Part shown: piece by piece, positions 46,102 to 54,475 of the stretch
Numbering within the stretch: the first letter of the stretch is position 1
Layout: every line of letters starts with the position of its first letter
Assembly (NCBI GenBank): GCA_030148705.1
Contig: JASBSY010000017.1
Span: forward strand, 1-64,000
Direction: 5' to 3'
Source: Pukyongia sp.
Lineage (GTDB): Bacteria > Bacteroidota > Bacteroidia > Flavobacteriales > Flavobacteriaceae
Length of the DNA: 64,000 bases
Notes under the pieces: model-generated
Told to the model about the DNA's origin: nothing
Database searches by the model: none
The model's input: only the letters and a program-made list of their open reading frames with translations
Position numbers and translations under genes: made by a program

Positions 46102-47211
46102 ATGAAATACACTTTTTGCCTTCTTTTTATTGTATTTTCCCTACAGCTCACGAGCGCTCAACAGAAAGAAGTATTTCCGTTTTCGATAGAAGTGGATTAC
46201 TTCTACGGCTCTATTCTGGAGCACAATCCCGATATCGCCCACCTGATCACCGATCATCCTTCCGGCTTTATGATTAGCTATAACCGCAAGACCTATGGCT
46301 ACAACCACGAAGAGAGCCGGTATAATTATCCCGATTGGGGGATTACTTTTGCCTACCAGGATTTGATAAATCCTTATCTGGGTGAGAATTTTTCTCTCTA
46401 CGGTCATTTTAATTGGTATTTTCTCGACAGGACGCTGCGCATTGGCCTGGGGCAGGGGATAGCATATGCTTCCAATCCCTACCATCCGGAAACCAATTTC
46501 CAAAACAATGCCTACGGCAGCAGATTTTTGAGCTCTACCCTGCTGAGGGGCGAATTCGTGCGCGAAAACCTAATAGACGGCTTTGGAATACATGCAGGCT
46601 TTGGGGTAATTCATTATTCGAATGCCAATTTTAAGGCGCCCAATAACAGTACCAATACATTAACATTCAATCTTGGTGTGAGCTATCTCTTCGACCATAT
46701 AAGTTTTCCCACCTATATTCCCGAAGATACCTGGAAAAGTTCCAATTATGCTGAACGGATTAAATACAATGTCGCTTTTAGAACGGGGGTTAATGAGGCC
46801 GATGTGAATGGCCTGGGGCAATATCCCTTCTATACACTTACCGTCTTTGCCGACAAGCGGATAAATTACAAAAGCACCTTTCAGGTTGGAGGCGACGTGT
46901 TCTTTTCAACCTTTTTAAAGGAGTTAATTCGTTATCGGTCTATTGCATACCCGGGAGAAGGACTGGAAGGAGACGAGGACTATCGGCGTATCGGGGTATT
47001 CATAGGGCACGAATTGCGATTTAGCAAGGTGGCATTTGTATCTCAATTAGGGAAATACGTATATTGGCCTTACGAATTCGAAAATTCAATCTACAACAGG
47101 CTGGGGCTGAAGCGCTACTTCTTGAACGATAAAATGTTTGCCGCCATTACGGTTAAGGCTCACTGGGCAAAAGCAGAAGCGGTAGAATTTGGTGTTGGAC
47201 TCAGATTATAG
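46102..47211 (+). CDS. PagL-like outer-membrane acyl hydrolase, paralogue 2
   Basis: A 369-aa paralogue of the protein at 44220, with a signal peptide and the same blocks in the same order: SIEVDYFYGSILEHNPDIAHLI at the start, YPDWGITFAYQD, the HYSNANF active-site-like motif (about residues 174-180), and a C-terminal AEAVEFGVGLRL resembling AEAIEWGIGYRI. HYSN fits the PagL His-x-Ser pair; the acidic third residue is again not at the expected spacing. A conserved long second half is shared only by the two copies. Probable outer-membrane barrel. Confidence 0.75.
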   Translation: MKYTFCLLFIVFSLQLTSAQQKEVFPFSIEVDYFYGSILEHNPDIAHLITDHPSGFMISYNRKTYGYNHEESRYNYPDWGITFAYQDLINPYLGENFSLYGHFNWYFLDRTLRIGLGQGIAYASNPYHPETNFQNNAYGSRFLSSTLLRGEFVRENLIDGFGIHAGFGVIHYSNANFKAPNNSTNTLTFNLGVSYLFDHISFPTYIPEDTWKSSNYAERIKYNVAFRTGVNEADVNGLGQYPFYTLTVFADKRINYKSTFQVGGDVFFSTFLKELIRYRSIAYPGEGLEGDEDYRRIGVFIGHELRFSKVAFVSQLGKYVYWPYEFENSIYNRLGLKRYFLNDKMFAAITVKAHWAKAEAVEFGVGLRL

Positions 47212-47214
47212 AAA

Positions 47215-47967
47215 ATGGTAAAGAAACTAATCTTATTACTCACAATTATAAGTGTCCTTGGCTGCGATTCGGAAAATGCCTGGGATTGCATTCAGGCGGA
47301 AGGTGATATTATACAGCGGGAAGTAGAGGTTGAAGGTTTTAAGAAGATACAGGTCTGGGAGCGGGTTAAGTTAATAGTTTCACAGGGGAACACCCAAAAA
47401 GTAGTGGTGGAAACAGGTGAAAATCTTATTGAAGAGGTCAACGTAAGAGTGGAAGACAGCATCTTGTATCTCACCGACAGAAACAGCTGTAATCATGTAC
47501 GCGATTACGGAATTACCAAAGTCTATGTTACTTCGCCCAATCTGGTGGAGATTAGGAATAGTTCCGGACAAACCGTTGAAAGCAGGGGAGTGTTAAAGTA
47601 TTTCAGACTGGCACTTTTATCTGAAGATCCGGGTAACCTGGATGTTTATCACTTCGACGGCGATTTCGACCTGGATGTTCAGTCGGCTCAGCTCAAGGTG
47701 CGCAGTAACGGGATCTCGAAATTTTATTTGAGGGGAACTTGTGGATCTGCAAATTTTCAGCTGTACGACGGAGATGCCCGCATAGAGGCAGGCGATCTGA
47801 TTGCACAGTCGGTGTATGTATTCCACAGAAGCACCAATAAGATCATTATAAACCCGGTGAATTCTATCTACGGTGAAATTCGCAGCGTGGGAGATGTTAT
47901 CTCTCGGAACAGACCTCCAATAGTGGAAGTGGAAGAATTGTATACCGGTAGGCTTATCTTTGAGTAG
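47215..47967 (+). CDS. Head-GIN-domain lipoprotein, paralogue 2
   Basis: A 250-aa paralogue of the protein at 45322, same length, with a lipobox SVLGC (Cys at about 18) followed by DSEN. Shared positions include the DSE(N/D)A(W/P)DC start, TQKVVVETGENL and the final YTGRLIF. It starts 3 nt after the second PagL-like gene. Its 3' end overlaps the end of gldA by 14 bp (convergent). Confidence 0.82.
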   Translation: MVKKLILLLTIISVLGCDSENAWDCIQAEGDIIQREVEVEGFKKIQVWERVKLIVSQGNTQKVVVETGENLIEEVNVRVEDSILYLTDRNSCNHVRDYGITKVYVTSPNLVEIRNSSGQTVESRGVLKYFRLALLSEDPGNLDVYHFDGDFDLDVQSAQLKVRSNGISKFYLRGTCGSANFQLYDGDARIEAGDLIAQSVYVFHRSTNKIIINPVNSIYGEIRSVGDVISRNRPPIVEVEELYTGRLIFE

Positions 47968-48853
47968 TAAGCTCGGTAAACAGTTTTTCCAGGGTAGTGT
48001 TTTTTTGGTGCAGCTGAAGAATCTTCAGGCCGCTGTCGTGAGCAAAATCGAAAACCTTGCCTCGCATATCTTCCGAAGTATTAAAATAAATATGATAAAT
48101 GAAACCCGAAGGGTTTTCAACTTTTTCCACCTGGTCCAGGTTCTCTAAAGCCACGGTTTCCACCCGGTAATCGAATTCAACTTCTACTATTTGGCGCTTG
48201 CCTGCATTGAGCGCGTGGATTTCTTTGTCGAGAACGATTTCACCTTTGCTGATGATAATTACCCGATCGCAGATTGCTTCAACTTCCTGCATGATGTGGG
48301 TTGAAAGTAAAACAGTTTTGTTTTTACCAACCGATTTTATCAATTCCCGTATTTCGATCAATTGGTTAGGGTCCAGGCCGGTTGTAGGCTCATCCAGAAT
48401 AAGTACTTCAGGATCGTGCAACAGGGCCGTCGCTAAGCCTACTCGTTGTCGGTACCCCTTCGATAACTGCCCTATGCGTTTGTGTGCTTCGGAACCAAGA
48501 CCGGTGCTTTCAATTACTTCCGGGATGCGGGCTGTATCGGTTTTGTAGATTCCTGCATTAAATTCAAGATATTCCCTTACGTACATTTCCAGGTACAACG
48601 GGTTGTTTTCGGGCAGGTAGCCTACACTTTGCTGCACCTTTTTCTGTTCCCTGTCGATAGAAAAACCGTTTACTTCCGCGCTTCCTGCTGTTGGCTTAAG
48701 GTAGGTGGTAAGGATTTTCATCAAGGTGGATTTTCCCGCGCCATTAGGGCCTAAAAACCCAACAATTTCTCCTTTTTCTATCGAAAAGGAGATCTCTCGC
48801 AACGCTTTTTGCTGCCCGTAATCCTTACTAATTTTTTGAACCGTTATCGACAT
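47954..48853 (-). CDS. gldA: GldA-type ABC transporter ATPase
   Basis: A 299-aa ABC ATPase: Walker A GPNGAGKST (about 34-42), Q-loop near YLPENNPLY, signature LSKGYRQRVGLA, Walker B LILDEPTTGLDP and switch His in STHIMQEVEA. Sequence and length fit GldA, the ATP-binding part of the gliding-associated ABC complex with GldF and GldG. No gldF/gldG genes lie here, so they must be elsewhere. Its role in gliding, as opposed to general export, remains inferred. Confidence 0.9.
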   Translation of the reverse strand: MSITVQKISKDYGQQKALREISFSIEKGEIVGFLGPNGAGKSTLMKILTTYLKPTAGSAEVNGFSIDREQKKVQQSVGYLPENNPLYLEMYVREYLEFNAGIYKTDTARIPEVIESTGLGSEAHKRIGQLSKGYRQRVGLATALLHDPEVLILDEPTTGLDPNQLIEIRELIKSVGKNKTVLLSTHIMQEVEAICDRVIIISKGEIVLDKEIHALNAGKRQIVEVEFDYRVETVALENLDQVEKVENPSGFIYHIYFNTSEDMRGKVFDFAHDSGLKILQLHQKNTTLEKLFTELTTQR

Positions 48854-48903
48854 GTATTAGATTTTGGTATAAAAGTACATAAACAAAAAAAAGGCAAAAA
48901 AAT

Positions 48904-48933
48904 TTTGTCGTAGTCCGTAATTGCTTACATTAG
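48904..48933 (+). promoter_or_regulatory. Candidate promoter of the aromatic leader
   Basis: TTTG (48904-48907), an 18-nt gap and TACATTAG (48926-48933) match the Bacteroidota consensus with one mismatch. Start near 48939, giving a 5' leader of about 295 nt before the DAHP synthase gene. Confidence 0.45.
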
Positions 48934-48947
48934 CCGTAATAATAAGC

Positions 48948-49066
48948 ATAAAGCGTAAAAACGAAACATATTTTAACTTTTGGTTTTTAGAATTCCCATG
49001 GTTAATATGTAGAGATGCTATAACAAAACAACGACGGCCCGAAACTTAGTGTTCGGGCTTTTTTTT
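48948..49066 (+). promoter_or_regulatory. Candidate transcription attenuator with aromatic leader ORF
   Basis: From 48969 the frame reads Tyr-Phe-Asn-Phe-Trp-Phe-Leu-Glu-Phe-Pro-Trp, seven aromatic residues in eleven codons, continuing to a TAG at 49047 in the loop of a strong terminator (GCCCGAA...TTCGGGC at 49037-49058, then eight Ts). This is the layout of amino-acid attenuators and lies before a DAHP synthase/chorismate mutase. Weak points: no ATG/GTG/TTG start follows the predicted transcript start (ATA 48948 is the nearest candidate), and no obvious antiterminator pairing was found. Confidence 0.45.
49037..49066 (+). terminator. Intrinsic terminator in the leader
   Basis: GCCCGAA/TTCGGGC stem with an 8-nt loop, followed by TTTTTTTT. 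It lies 169 nt before the next gene rather than after one, which fits attenuation. Confidence 0.85.
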
Positions 49067-49234
49067 GTTTAGGTAAGGCCTTATTTTTCTCATCAACCGT
49101 ACGGTCAACCTTTTTATTTTATTCCAGCACCCACATCTTTGAGCCCCGCGGATATTGATTCTGCAAGTATATTTCACATTTTTAAAGTACTTTCGCATAG
49201 GGCTGCAAGCCTTGATAAAAATGCAGTAAATTTT

Positions 49235-50347
49235 ATGAGAAATAAGAAGGAACTCAGGAGCTGGTTGGATAAAATGCAGTTGGAACATCCGCTTGTTATT
49301 GCCGGTCCTTGCAGTGCCGAAACGGAAGAGCAGCTTTTAACTATTGCGCATCAGTTGAAGGAGACCGACGCCACGGTGTTGCGCGCAGGAATTTGGAAAC
49401 CCCGGACCCGGCCCGGAAATTTTGAAGGCGTAGGTGCCGAAGGCTTAAAATGGATGCAACGCGCCAAAGAAGAAACAGGCTTGCTGCTTACAACCGAAGT
49501 AGCCAATCCCTCTCATGTGGAGTTGGCCGAAAAGCACGATATTGATATCTTCTGGGTGGGAGCACGATCTACGGTTTCACCCTTTATCGTTCAGGAATTG
49601 GCCGATGCACTGAAAGGTACCCACAAGCCTGTTTTGATCAAGAATCCGGTAAACCCGGATCTTTCCTTGTGGTTGGGGGCCGTTGAACGTTTTTACGAAG
49701 CCGGGATCACTAATTTGGGAGTTATCCACCGTGGATTTTCCACCTACGAAAAAACACATTACAGGAACAACCCCGAATGGCAGATTCCCATCGATTTGCA
49801 AACCCAGTTTCCGGATTTACCCTTAATACTGGATCCTTCACATATTGCCGGTCGAAGGGATATCATCTTCGATCTGTGCCAGACTGCTCTGGACCTGAAC
49901 TACGATGGTCTGATGATAGAAACTCACTTCGATCCCGACAATGCCTGGAGTGATTCGAAACAACAGATCACCCCTGCACGTCTGAACCAGATAACTGTCG
50001 ATCTTCGGATACCAAAAGAAGAAGGCGAAGCCGTTGAATTCAAGAATAGACTTGCTACCCTGCGTACCAAAATCGATGTTATAGACCATAAACTGATAGA
50101 GATCCTCGGGAAACGTATGAAGATTTCGGACGACATAGGGCTATTAAAAAAGGAAAATAATGTCGCCATCCTTCAAACTAAAAGATGGAATGAGATATTG
50201 GGGAAAATGATCTCACAGGGGGAAGAACAGCAATTGAGCGAAGAGTTTATTTTACGTCTTTATAAAGCCATCCACCAGGAATCGATCGACCACCAGACCA
50301 AGGTAGTTAACAATCCCAAAAACACCCCGCCGGATAGCGGGGGTTAA
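49235..50347 (+). CDS. DAHP synthase fused to chorismate mutase
   Basis: A 370-aa bifunctional enzyme. Residues 10-260 form a KDPG/DAHP aldolase domain (PLVIAGPCSAETEEQL, LRAGIWKPRTRPGNFEGVG, DPSHIAGRR) that makes DAHP, the first shikimate-pathway step; 275-360 form a type II chorismate mutase (LRTKIDVIDHKLIEILGKRM, ILQTKRWNEILG) that makes prephenate. The pairing commits carbon to Phe/Tyr. ATG 49235 starts the usual MRNKKELRSWL. Preceded by the candidate attenuator. The last codons (NTPPDSGG) coincide with a minus-strand terminator. Confidence 0.93.
   Translation: MRNKKELRSWLDKMQLEHPLVIAGPCSAETEEQLLTIAHQLKETDATVLRAGIWKPRTRPGNFEGVGAEGLKWMQRAKEETGLLLTTEVANPSHVELAEKHDIDIFWVGARSTVSPFIVQELADALKGTHKPVLIKNPVNPDLSLWLGAVERFYEAGITNLGVIHRGFSTYEKTHYRNNPEWQIPIDLQTQFPDLPLILDPSHIAGRRDIIFDLCQTALDLNYDGLMIETHFDPDNAWSDSKQQITPARLNQITVDLRIPKEEGEAVEFKNRLATLRTKIDVIDHKLIEILGKRMKISDDIGLLKKENNVAILQTKRWNEILGKMISQGEEQQLSEEFILRLYKAIHQESIDHQTKVVNNPKNTPPDSGG
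50318..50342 (-). terminator. Intrinsic terminator of the 50363-50815 gene, inside a coding end
   Basis: On the minus strand CCCCGC-TATCCG-GCGGGG is followed by TGTTTTT. It serves the gene ending at 50363 while also encoding the last residues of the DAHP synthase on the plus strand. Confidence 0.65.
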
Positions 50348-50362
50348 GGTTCTACACAGCGT

Positions 50363-50815
50363 TTATTTCTGTCTTTTAAAAGTATAGCGCGTCACAAAGA
50401 TTCCGTTTCCGTCTTCCTTACCGCCGTCGCTCTCAACACCGCTGTTGATGAATGCAAGTTCCCATCCCTGCTCGGCCATGGAGTTTAATTTCGACATCAC
50501 CAACGCATCGTTGGCCGCAATGTTCTGAAAGCGAATCCCGCCCAGGTTGTAGAAGTTAAGCAATTTGGTTTCATCAAATCCCTTTACGCGAATTTCACTG
50601 CGGTCTGATTTGTTACGGCTATCGTCCTCTTCACTCCGGGTGGTTGTGAATTCGGCGAAGTCGCGGGTTTCATTTGCCGAGATCATTCGCGATCGCCCCA
50701 GGCCGTTAGGTACTATGGATTCGATTACCGTTACGATCTGATACTCATAGGTTTGAGCCATACTTTCCGCAATACAGCCAAACACGATTAGAAATGTGAT
50801 TAAAAGTTTCTTCAT
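50363..50815 (-). CDS. Small secreted protein of unknown family
   Basis: A 150-aa protein with a signal peptide (MKKLLITFLIVFGCIAESMAQ). The mature part has a charged middle with DDSRNKSDRSEIRV and an ending EQGWELAFINSGV...FVTRYTFKR that recalls small DUF4177-like envelope proteins (EQGWEL motif). No catalytic residues are evident. Its promoter and the rsgA promoter would be divergent in a short gap. Confidence 0.6.
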   Translation of the reverse strand: MKKLLITFLIVFGCIAESMAQTYEYQIVTVIESIVPNGLGRSRMISANETRDFAEFTTTRSEEDDSRNKSDRSEIRVKGFDETKLLNFYNLGGIRFQNIAANDALVMSKLNSMAEQGWELAFINSGVESDGGKEDGNGIFVTRYTFKRQK

Positions 50816-50899
50816 CTTTTTAAATTATTAAAAATAAAATCCGGCAAATATATGCGATAAACGGGATTGTTTATTTTTATTTTCAGAATTTTACATCCG

Positions 50900-51850
50900 A
50901 TGAAGGGCACAGTGTATAAATCGACCGGAAGTTGGTATACCGTTAAAACGGATGCCGGCGTAATTTATGAATGCCGGATAAAAGGCCGATTCAGGATGGA
51001 CGGTATAAAAAGCACCAACCCGGTTGCCGTGGGCGACCGGGTAGCCTTCGATGTGGAAACCAAGGGAGATGAAACCGTGGGGATCATTCATACCATCGAA
51101 AAACGCGACAATTACATCATTCGCCGGTCGGTTAATCTGTCGAAACAAACCCATATCATCGCTGCCAACATCGATATGGCATTTCTGCTGGTGACCCTGA
51201 ATAACCCTCCTACTTTTACGACCTTTATCGACAGGTTCCTGGTAACCGCAGAAGCATATCATATCGAAGCCGTCCTCTTGTTCAATAAGATCGACACCTA
51301 TAACGAAGACGAAATGCTGGAAGTTAAATACCTGGCAGCCCTGTACAGGAATATAGGCTATACCTGTATGGGGATCTCGGCAAAAAGCGGTCATAACCTT
51401 CAAAAGGTAAAGGAGCTTATGGACAACAAGGTCTGTATGATCTCCGGCCACAGCGGTACGGGAAAATCCACTCTTATCAATGCACTCGAACCCGGTCTCA
51501 ATATCAAGACATCCGAGATATCGGAGCAACATCAGCAGGGACAGCACACAACTACCTTTGCCGAGATGTACGACCTTTCCTTTGGTGCGAAAATTATCGA
51601 TACACCCGGTATAAAGGGCTTTGGGGTGGTAGAAATGGACAAGGAGGAGGTTGGGGATTATTATCCCGAATTCTTTGAACGCAAACAAGAGTGTAAGTTT
51701 AACAATTGCCTGCACCTTGAAGAACCACAATGTGCCGTGAAGGAGGCGTTGGAACAGGAGGAGATCGCCTGGAGTAGGTATAAAAGCTATTTACAGATCC
51801 TGGAAGGGGAGGACGATTCCTATCGCAGGGATATTTTTGCAGGAACATGA
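50900..51850 (+). CDS. rsgA: Ribosome-assembly GTPase RsgA
   Basis: A 316-aa circularly permuted GTPase: N-terminal OB fold, G4 NKID (129-132) before G1 GHSGTGKST (183-191), G3 DTPGIKGFG, and a C-terminal zinc finger ([14 protein letters not shown]). It acts in late maturation of the small ribosomal subunit. ATG 50900 is used because the OB fold starts there; an upstream in-frame start adds 11 unrelated residues. Its last 4 nt overlap dtd. Confidence 0.96.
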   Translation: MKGTVYKSTGSWYTVKTDAGVIYECRIKGRFRMDGIKSTNPVAVGDRVAFDVETKGDETVGIIHTIEKRDNYIIRRSVNLSKQTHIIAANIDMAFLLVTLNNPPTFTTFIDRFLVTAEAYHIEAVLLFNKIDTYNEDEMLEVKYLAALYRNIGYTCMGISAKSGHNLQKVKELMDNKVCMISGHSGTGKSTLINALEPGLNIKTSEISEQHQQGQHTTTFAEMYDLSFGAKIIDTPGIKGFGVVEMDKEEVGDYYPEFFERKQECKFNNCLHLEEPQCAVKEALEQEEIAWSRYKSYLQILEGEDDSYRRDIFAGT

Positions 51851-52299
51851 GAGCAGTGATTCAACGGGTAAAAGAGGCTTCAGTAACCATCGACCACAAC
51901 AAAGTGGCTTCGATAGGGCCGGGCTTTCTTATCTTACTCGGAATTGAAACCGAGGACAACCCGGAGGATATAGACTGGTTAAGCGGTAAGATTGCCAGGC
52001 TGAGGGTGTTTTCAGATGAAAACGATGCCATGAACCTGAGCCTACTGGACAGCGGGGGCGATGTACTTGTTGTTAGTCAGTTTACCTTACACGCCAGTAC
52101 AAAGAAGGGAAACCGACCTTCCTTTATAAAAGCGGCTCGTCCTGAAACTGCCATCCCGCTCTACGAGGAATTTGTAGCTTCCGTGGAAAAACTTCTAGGT
52201 AAGCAGGTGCAAACCGGTGAGTTCGGGGCGATGATGGATGTGGCTTTGGTGAATGACGGCCCGGTTACAATTGTTATAGACAGCAAACAACGGGAGTAG
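51847..52299 (+). CDS. dtd: D-aminoacyl-tRNA deacylase
   Basis: A 150-aa enzyme that removes D-amino acids from tRNA. The start [16 protein letters not shown], the [17 protein letters not shown] active-site block (about 78-94) and the late [10 protein letters not shown] motif are all present. It overlaps rsgA by 4 nt (ATGA), indicating coupled translation. Confidence 0.97.
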   Translation: MRAVIQRVKEASVTIDHNKVASIGPGFLILLGIETEDNPEDIDWLSGKIARLRVFSDENDAMNLSLLDSGGDVLVVSQFTLHASTKKGNRPSFIKAARPETAIPLYEEFVASVEKLLGKQVQTGEFGAMMDVALVNDGPVTIVIDSKQRE

Positions 52300-52320
52300 T
52301 TTTTTTTCTACAGAAAATAT

Positions 52321-52337
52321 TTAATTCTTACTTTGTG
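52321..52337 (+). promoter_or_regulatory. Shared DUF3857 promoter box, copy 1
   Basis: TTAATTCTTACTTTGTG is identical to 54438-54454. It contains TTACTTTG, close to the -7 consensus. Confidence 0.45.
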
Positions 52338-52394
52338 CGGCGTTTACTATGACTTCTTCAGCAAAAATCAGTTCCTAAATAACGATACCACCTA

Positions 52395-54269
52395 ATGTAC
52401 CGACTTCAGCCTCAATTTAATAAGTGTATCTCCGCGATTGTATTTTTCACCTTGTTTTCACATTCATACCAGTGTTGGCCCCAGGATTTCGATTTTGGTA
52501 ATATATCCGCCGCTGAGTTGGAAACCCGTGCAGATGCAGATTTTCCAAACGCGAATGCCGTGGTGCTTTATCGGGAAGTTCATTCAACTCTGGGCGAATA
52601 TATTGATGTTCACGAACGAATAAAAATCTTTAATGAAGAAGGATACGAAAACGCAACTATAGTAATCCCTTATGATGATGTTCTCCGGTTAAAAGGAGCT
52701 ACCTATAATTTAGTAAACGGATCCATAGTAAAAACCGAATTGGATAAAGACATGGTGTTTACAGATGAGGTAGTGAAAGGAGTAGAAATAAAGAAATTTA
52801 CCTTTCCAAATATTTCCTCCGGTTCGATTATAGAGCTTTCATATCGCAGTAAGAACGGAACCTTTGCCAATATAGACCTTCAATATGATATACCTATTAA
52901 ACGAATAGAAGTTAAAATAACGAATGATTCGGACCTGGATACAGAAATCATTCAAAACCCCAGGGCTTTCCTAAGGGTGAACAGACAGCAAAAGGGCAAG
53001 ACTCTTACGGTTTCAGCAAGCAATATTCCGGCTCTGGAAGCAGAAAATTATGTGTACGATATGGATATGTACAGGTCGTATTTATCGATCAATCCTACGT
53101 CCATAACTGGTTCTTACAGGTTTAATGACTGGCAAACTCTGGTTGGGGCAATTATGGATGTTAGTTCCTTCAACCTTGCGTTCAGGCGAAAAAATTATTA
53201 TAAAGATGAACTCGAAACACTAATTGGAAGTGAGAAGGACGTAGAGCAACAAGTCCGTCTGGTGTATAACTATCTTAAAGAAACCATGAGTTGGAACGGG
53301 GACCACGGAATTCTTCCAAAGCAGTATACCAAAGAAACCTTCAAGAATAAGGAAGGATCTATGGCGGAGATCAATGGACTTTTTATATCCATGTTGGATA
53401 AACTGAATATAGAAGTCAATCCCGTACTGGTCTCCACTAAGCTCAACGGAATACCACTTACTGCCAGTTTAGGTGCATTTAATACCATAATAGCAGGCGT
53501 GGTAATAGATGGTAAGATCAGATTGTTCGATATAGCGAGTGAGCAATCTAATTTCGAATTACTGGATCCTTTATTATTGAATTGGAGAGGAATCTATATC
53601 AATATGGATGAAAAAACGTTCAATTGGGTGAACCTTACTGATACGGACACCTCGGTACTTAACGTAATTGCCAGTATGGCTATCGATGGTGATTTAAAAG
53701 TATCCGGAGAGGTGGTTGAAAGAAACGGAGGTTATTTCGACATAAACCGCCGAAACGCGATAAAAGACCTGCCCCAGGACGAATTTGTGAATATCCTCGC
53801 TTACGATAATCCGGGTTTGGAATTATTCGATGTGCAGGCTGCAATAAAAGATAAGGGAACAGACCTGGAATACAGTTTTGAGATGGAAAATGCCATCGAT
53901 AAAATTTCCGACAAAGTGTATTTTTCGCCCTTGTTCTTTTTAGCACTTAGAGAGAATCCCTTTCAAAAAGAGAAGCGAAATTACCCTATTGATTTCAGGT
54001 TTAAGTTCAAACAACAACAAATGATTCAGATAACCCTGCCCGAAGGATATAAGGTAGAGTCACTCCCCGAACCGACTAAAATCGTTCTTCCTGATGATCT
54101 GGGAAGCTTTGTATATCTTATTTCTGAAGCCAATGGTGCTGTTCGAATCACCACAACCCTCGAGATCAAAGAGCCGGTCTTTTCCTATGATAAGTACGAT
54201 ATTATCAAGGAGTTTTTTAAGGTGAGAATGGCCAAGGAGCAGGAACAGGTAGTCCTGATGAAATACTGA
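52395..54269 (+). CDS. DUF3857 secreted protein, pseudo-transglutaminase 1
   Basis: A 624-aa secreted protein (signal region 1-32). DUF3857 domain at about 50-250 (VVLYREVHS, ERIKIFNEEGYENATIVIPYDD, LKGATYNLVNG) then a transglutaminase-like fold at about 275-400. At the position of the catalytic Cys the sequence reads KEGSMAEINGLF and at the His position AFNTIIAG, so both are missing. It is likely not an active transglutaminase. First of four related genes in a row; its own promoter box is shared with the second. Confidence 0.85.
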   Translation: MYRLQPQFNKCISAIVFFTLFSHSYQCWPQDFDFGNISAAELETRADADFPNANAVVLYREVHSTLGEYIDVHERIKIFNEEGYENATIVIPYDDVLRLKGATYNLVNGSIVKTELDKDMVFTDEVVKGVEIKKFTFPNISSGSIIELSYRSKNGTFANIDLQYDIPIKRIEVKITNDSDLDTEIIQNPRAFLRVNRQQKGKTLTVSASNIPALEAENYVYDMDMYRSYLSINPTSITGSYRFNDWQTLVGAIMDVSSFNLAFRRKNYYKDELETLIGSEKDVEQQVRLVYNYLKETMSWNGDHGILPKQYTKETFKNKEGSMAEINGLFISMLDKLNIEVNPVLVSTKLNGIPLTASLGAFNTIIAGVVIDGKIRLFDIASEQSNFELLDPLLLNWRGIYINMDEKTFNWVNLTDTDTSVLNVIASMAIDGDLKVSGEVVERNGGYFDINRRNAIKDLPQDEFVNILAYDNPGLELFDVQAAIKDKGTDLEYSFEMENAIDKISDKVYFSPLFFLALRENPFQKEKRNYPIDFRFKFKQQQMIQITLPEGYKVESLPEPTKIVLPDDLGSFVYLISEANGAVRITTTLEIKEPVFSYDKYDIIKEFFKVRMAKEQEQVVLMKY

Positions 54270-54437
54270 CAGCGCATCCATCCCTTCCACAGATATCTTT
54301 GCTGTAAAAGTATCGCGAAGCCCGTAAATTGGGGAAATTTGAAAGGGACAAGGCAATATTGGCTGGACAGCTACTGTAATCGACTATAGGATAATAGATT
54401 AGCATATTTTACGGTTTTCGGTTTTTTCGGGAAATAA

Positions 54438-54454
54438 TTAATTCTTACTTTGTG
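54438..54454 (+). promoter_or_regulatory. Shared DUF3857 promoter box, copy 2
   Basis: Identical 17 bases to 52321-52337, here 21 nt before the ATG at 54476 (57 nt in the first copy). Confidence 0.45.
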
Positions 54455-54475
54455 TGCCGTAATAGCTTTTTTTGA

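Noticed and set aside
49139-49234. Upstream extension of the DAHP synthase from TTG 49139
   Set aside because: The added residues have no family match and fall in the untranslated leader.
50891-51730. 279-codon open frame on the minus strand
   Set aside because: Antisense to rsgA, whose motifs are complete.
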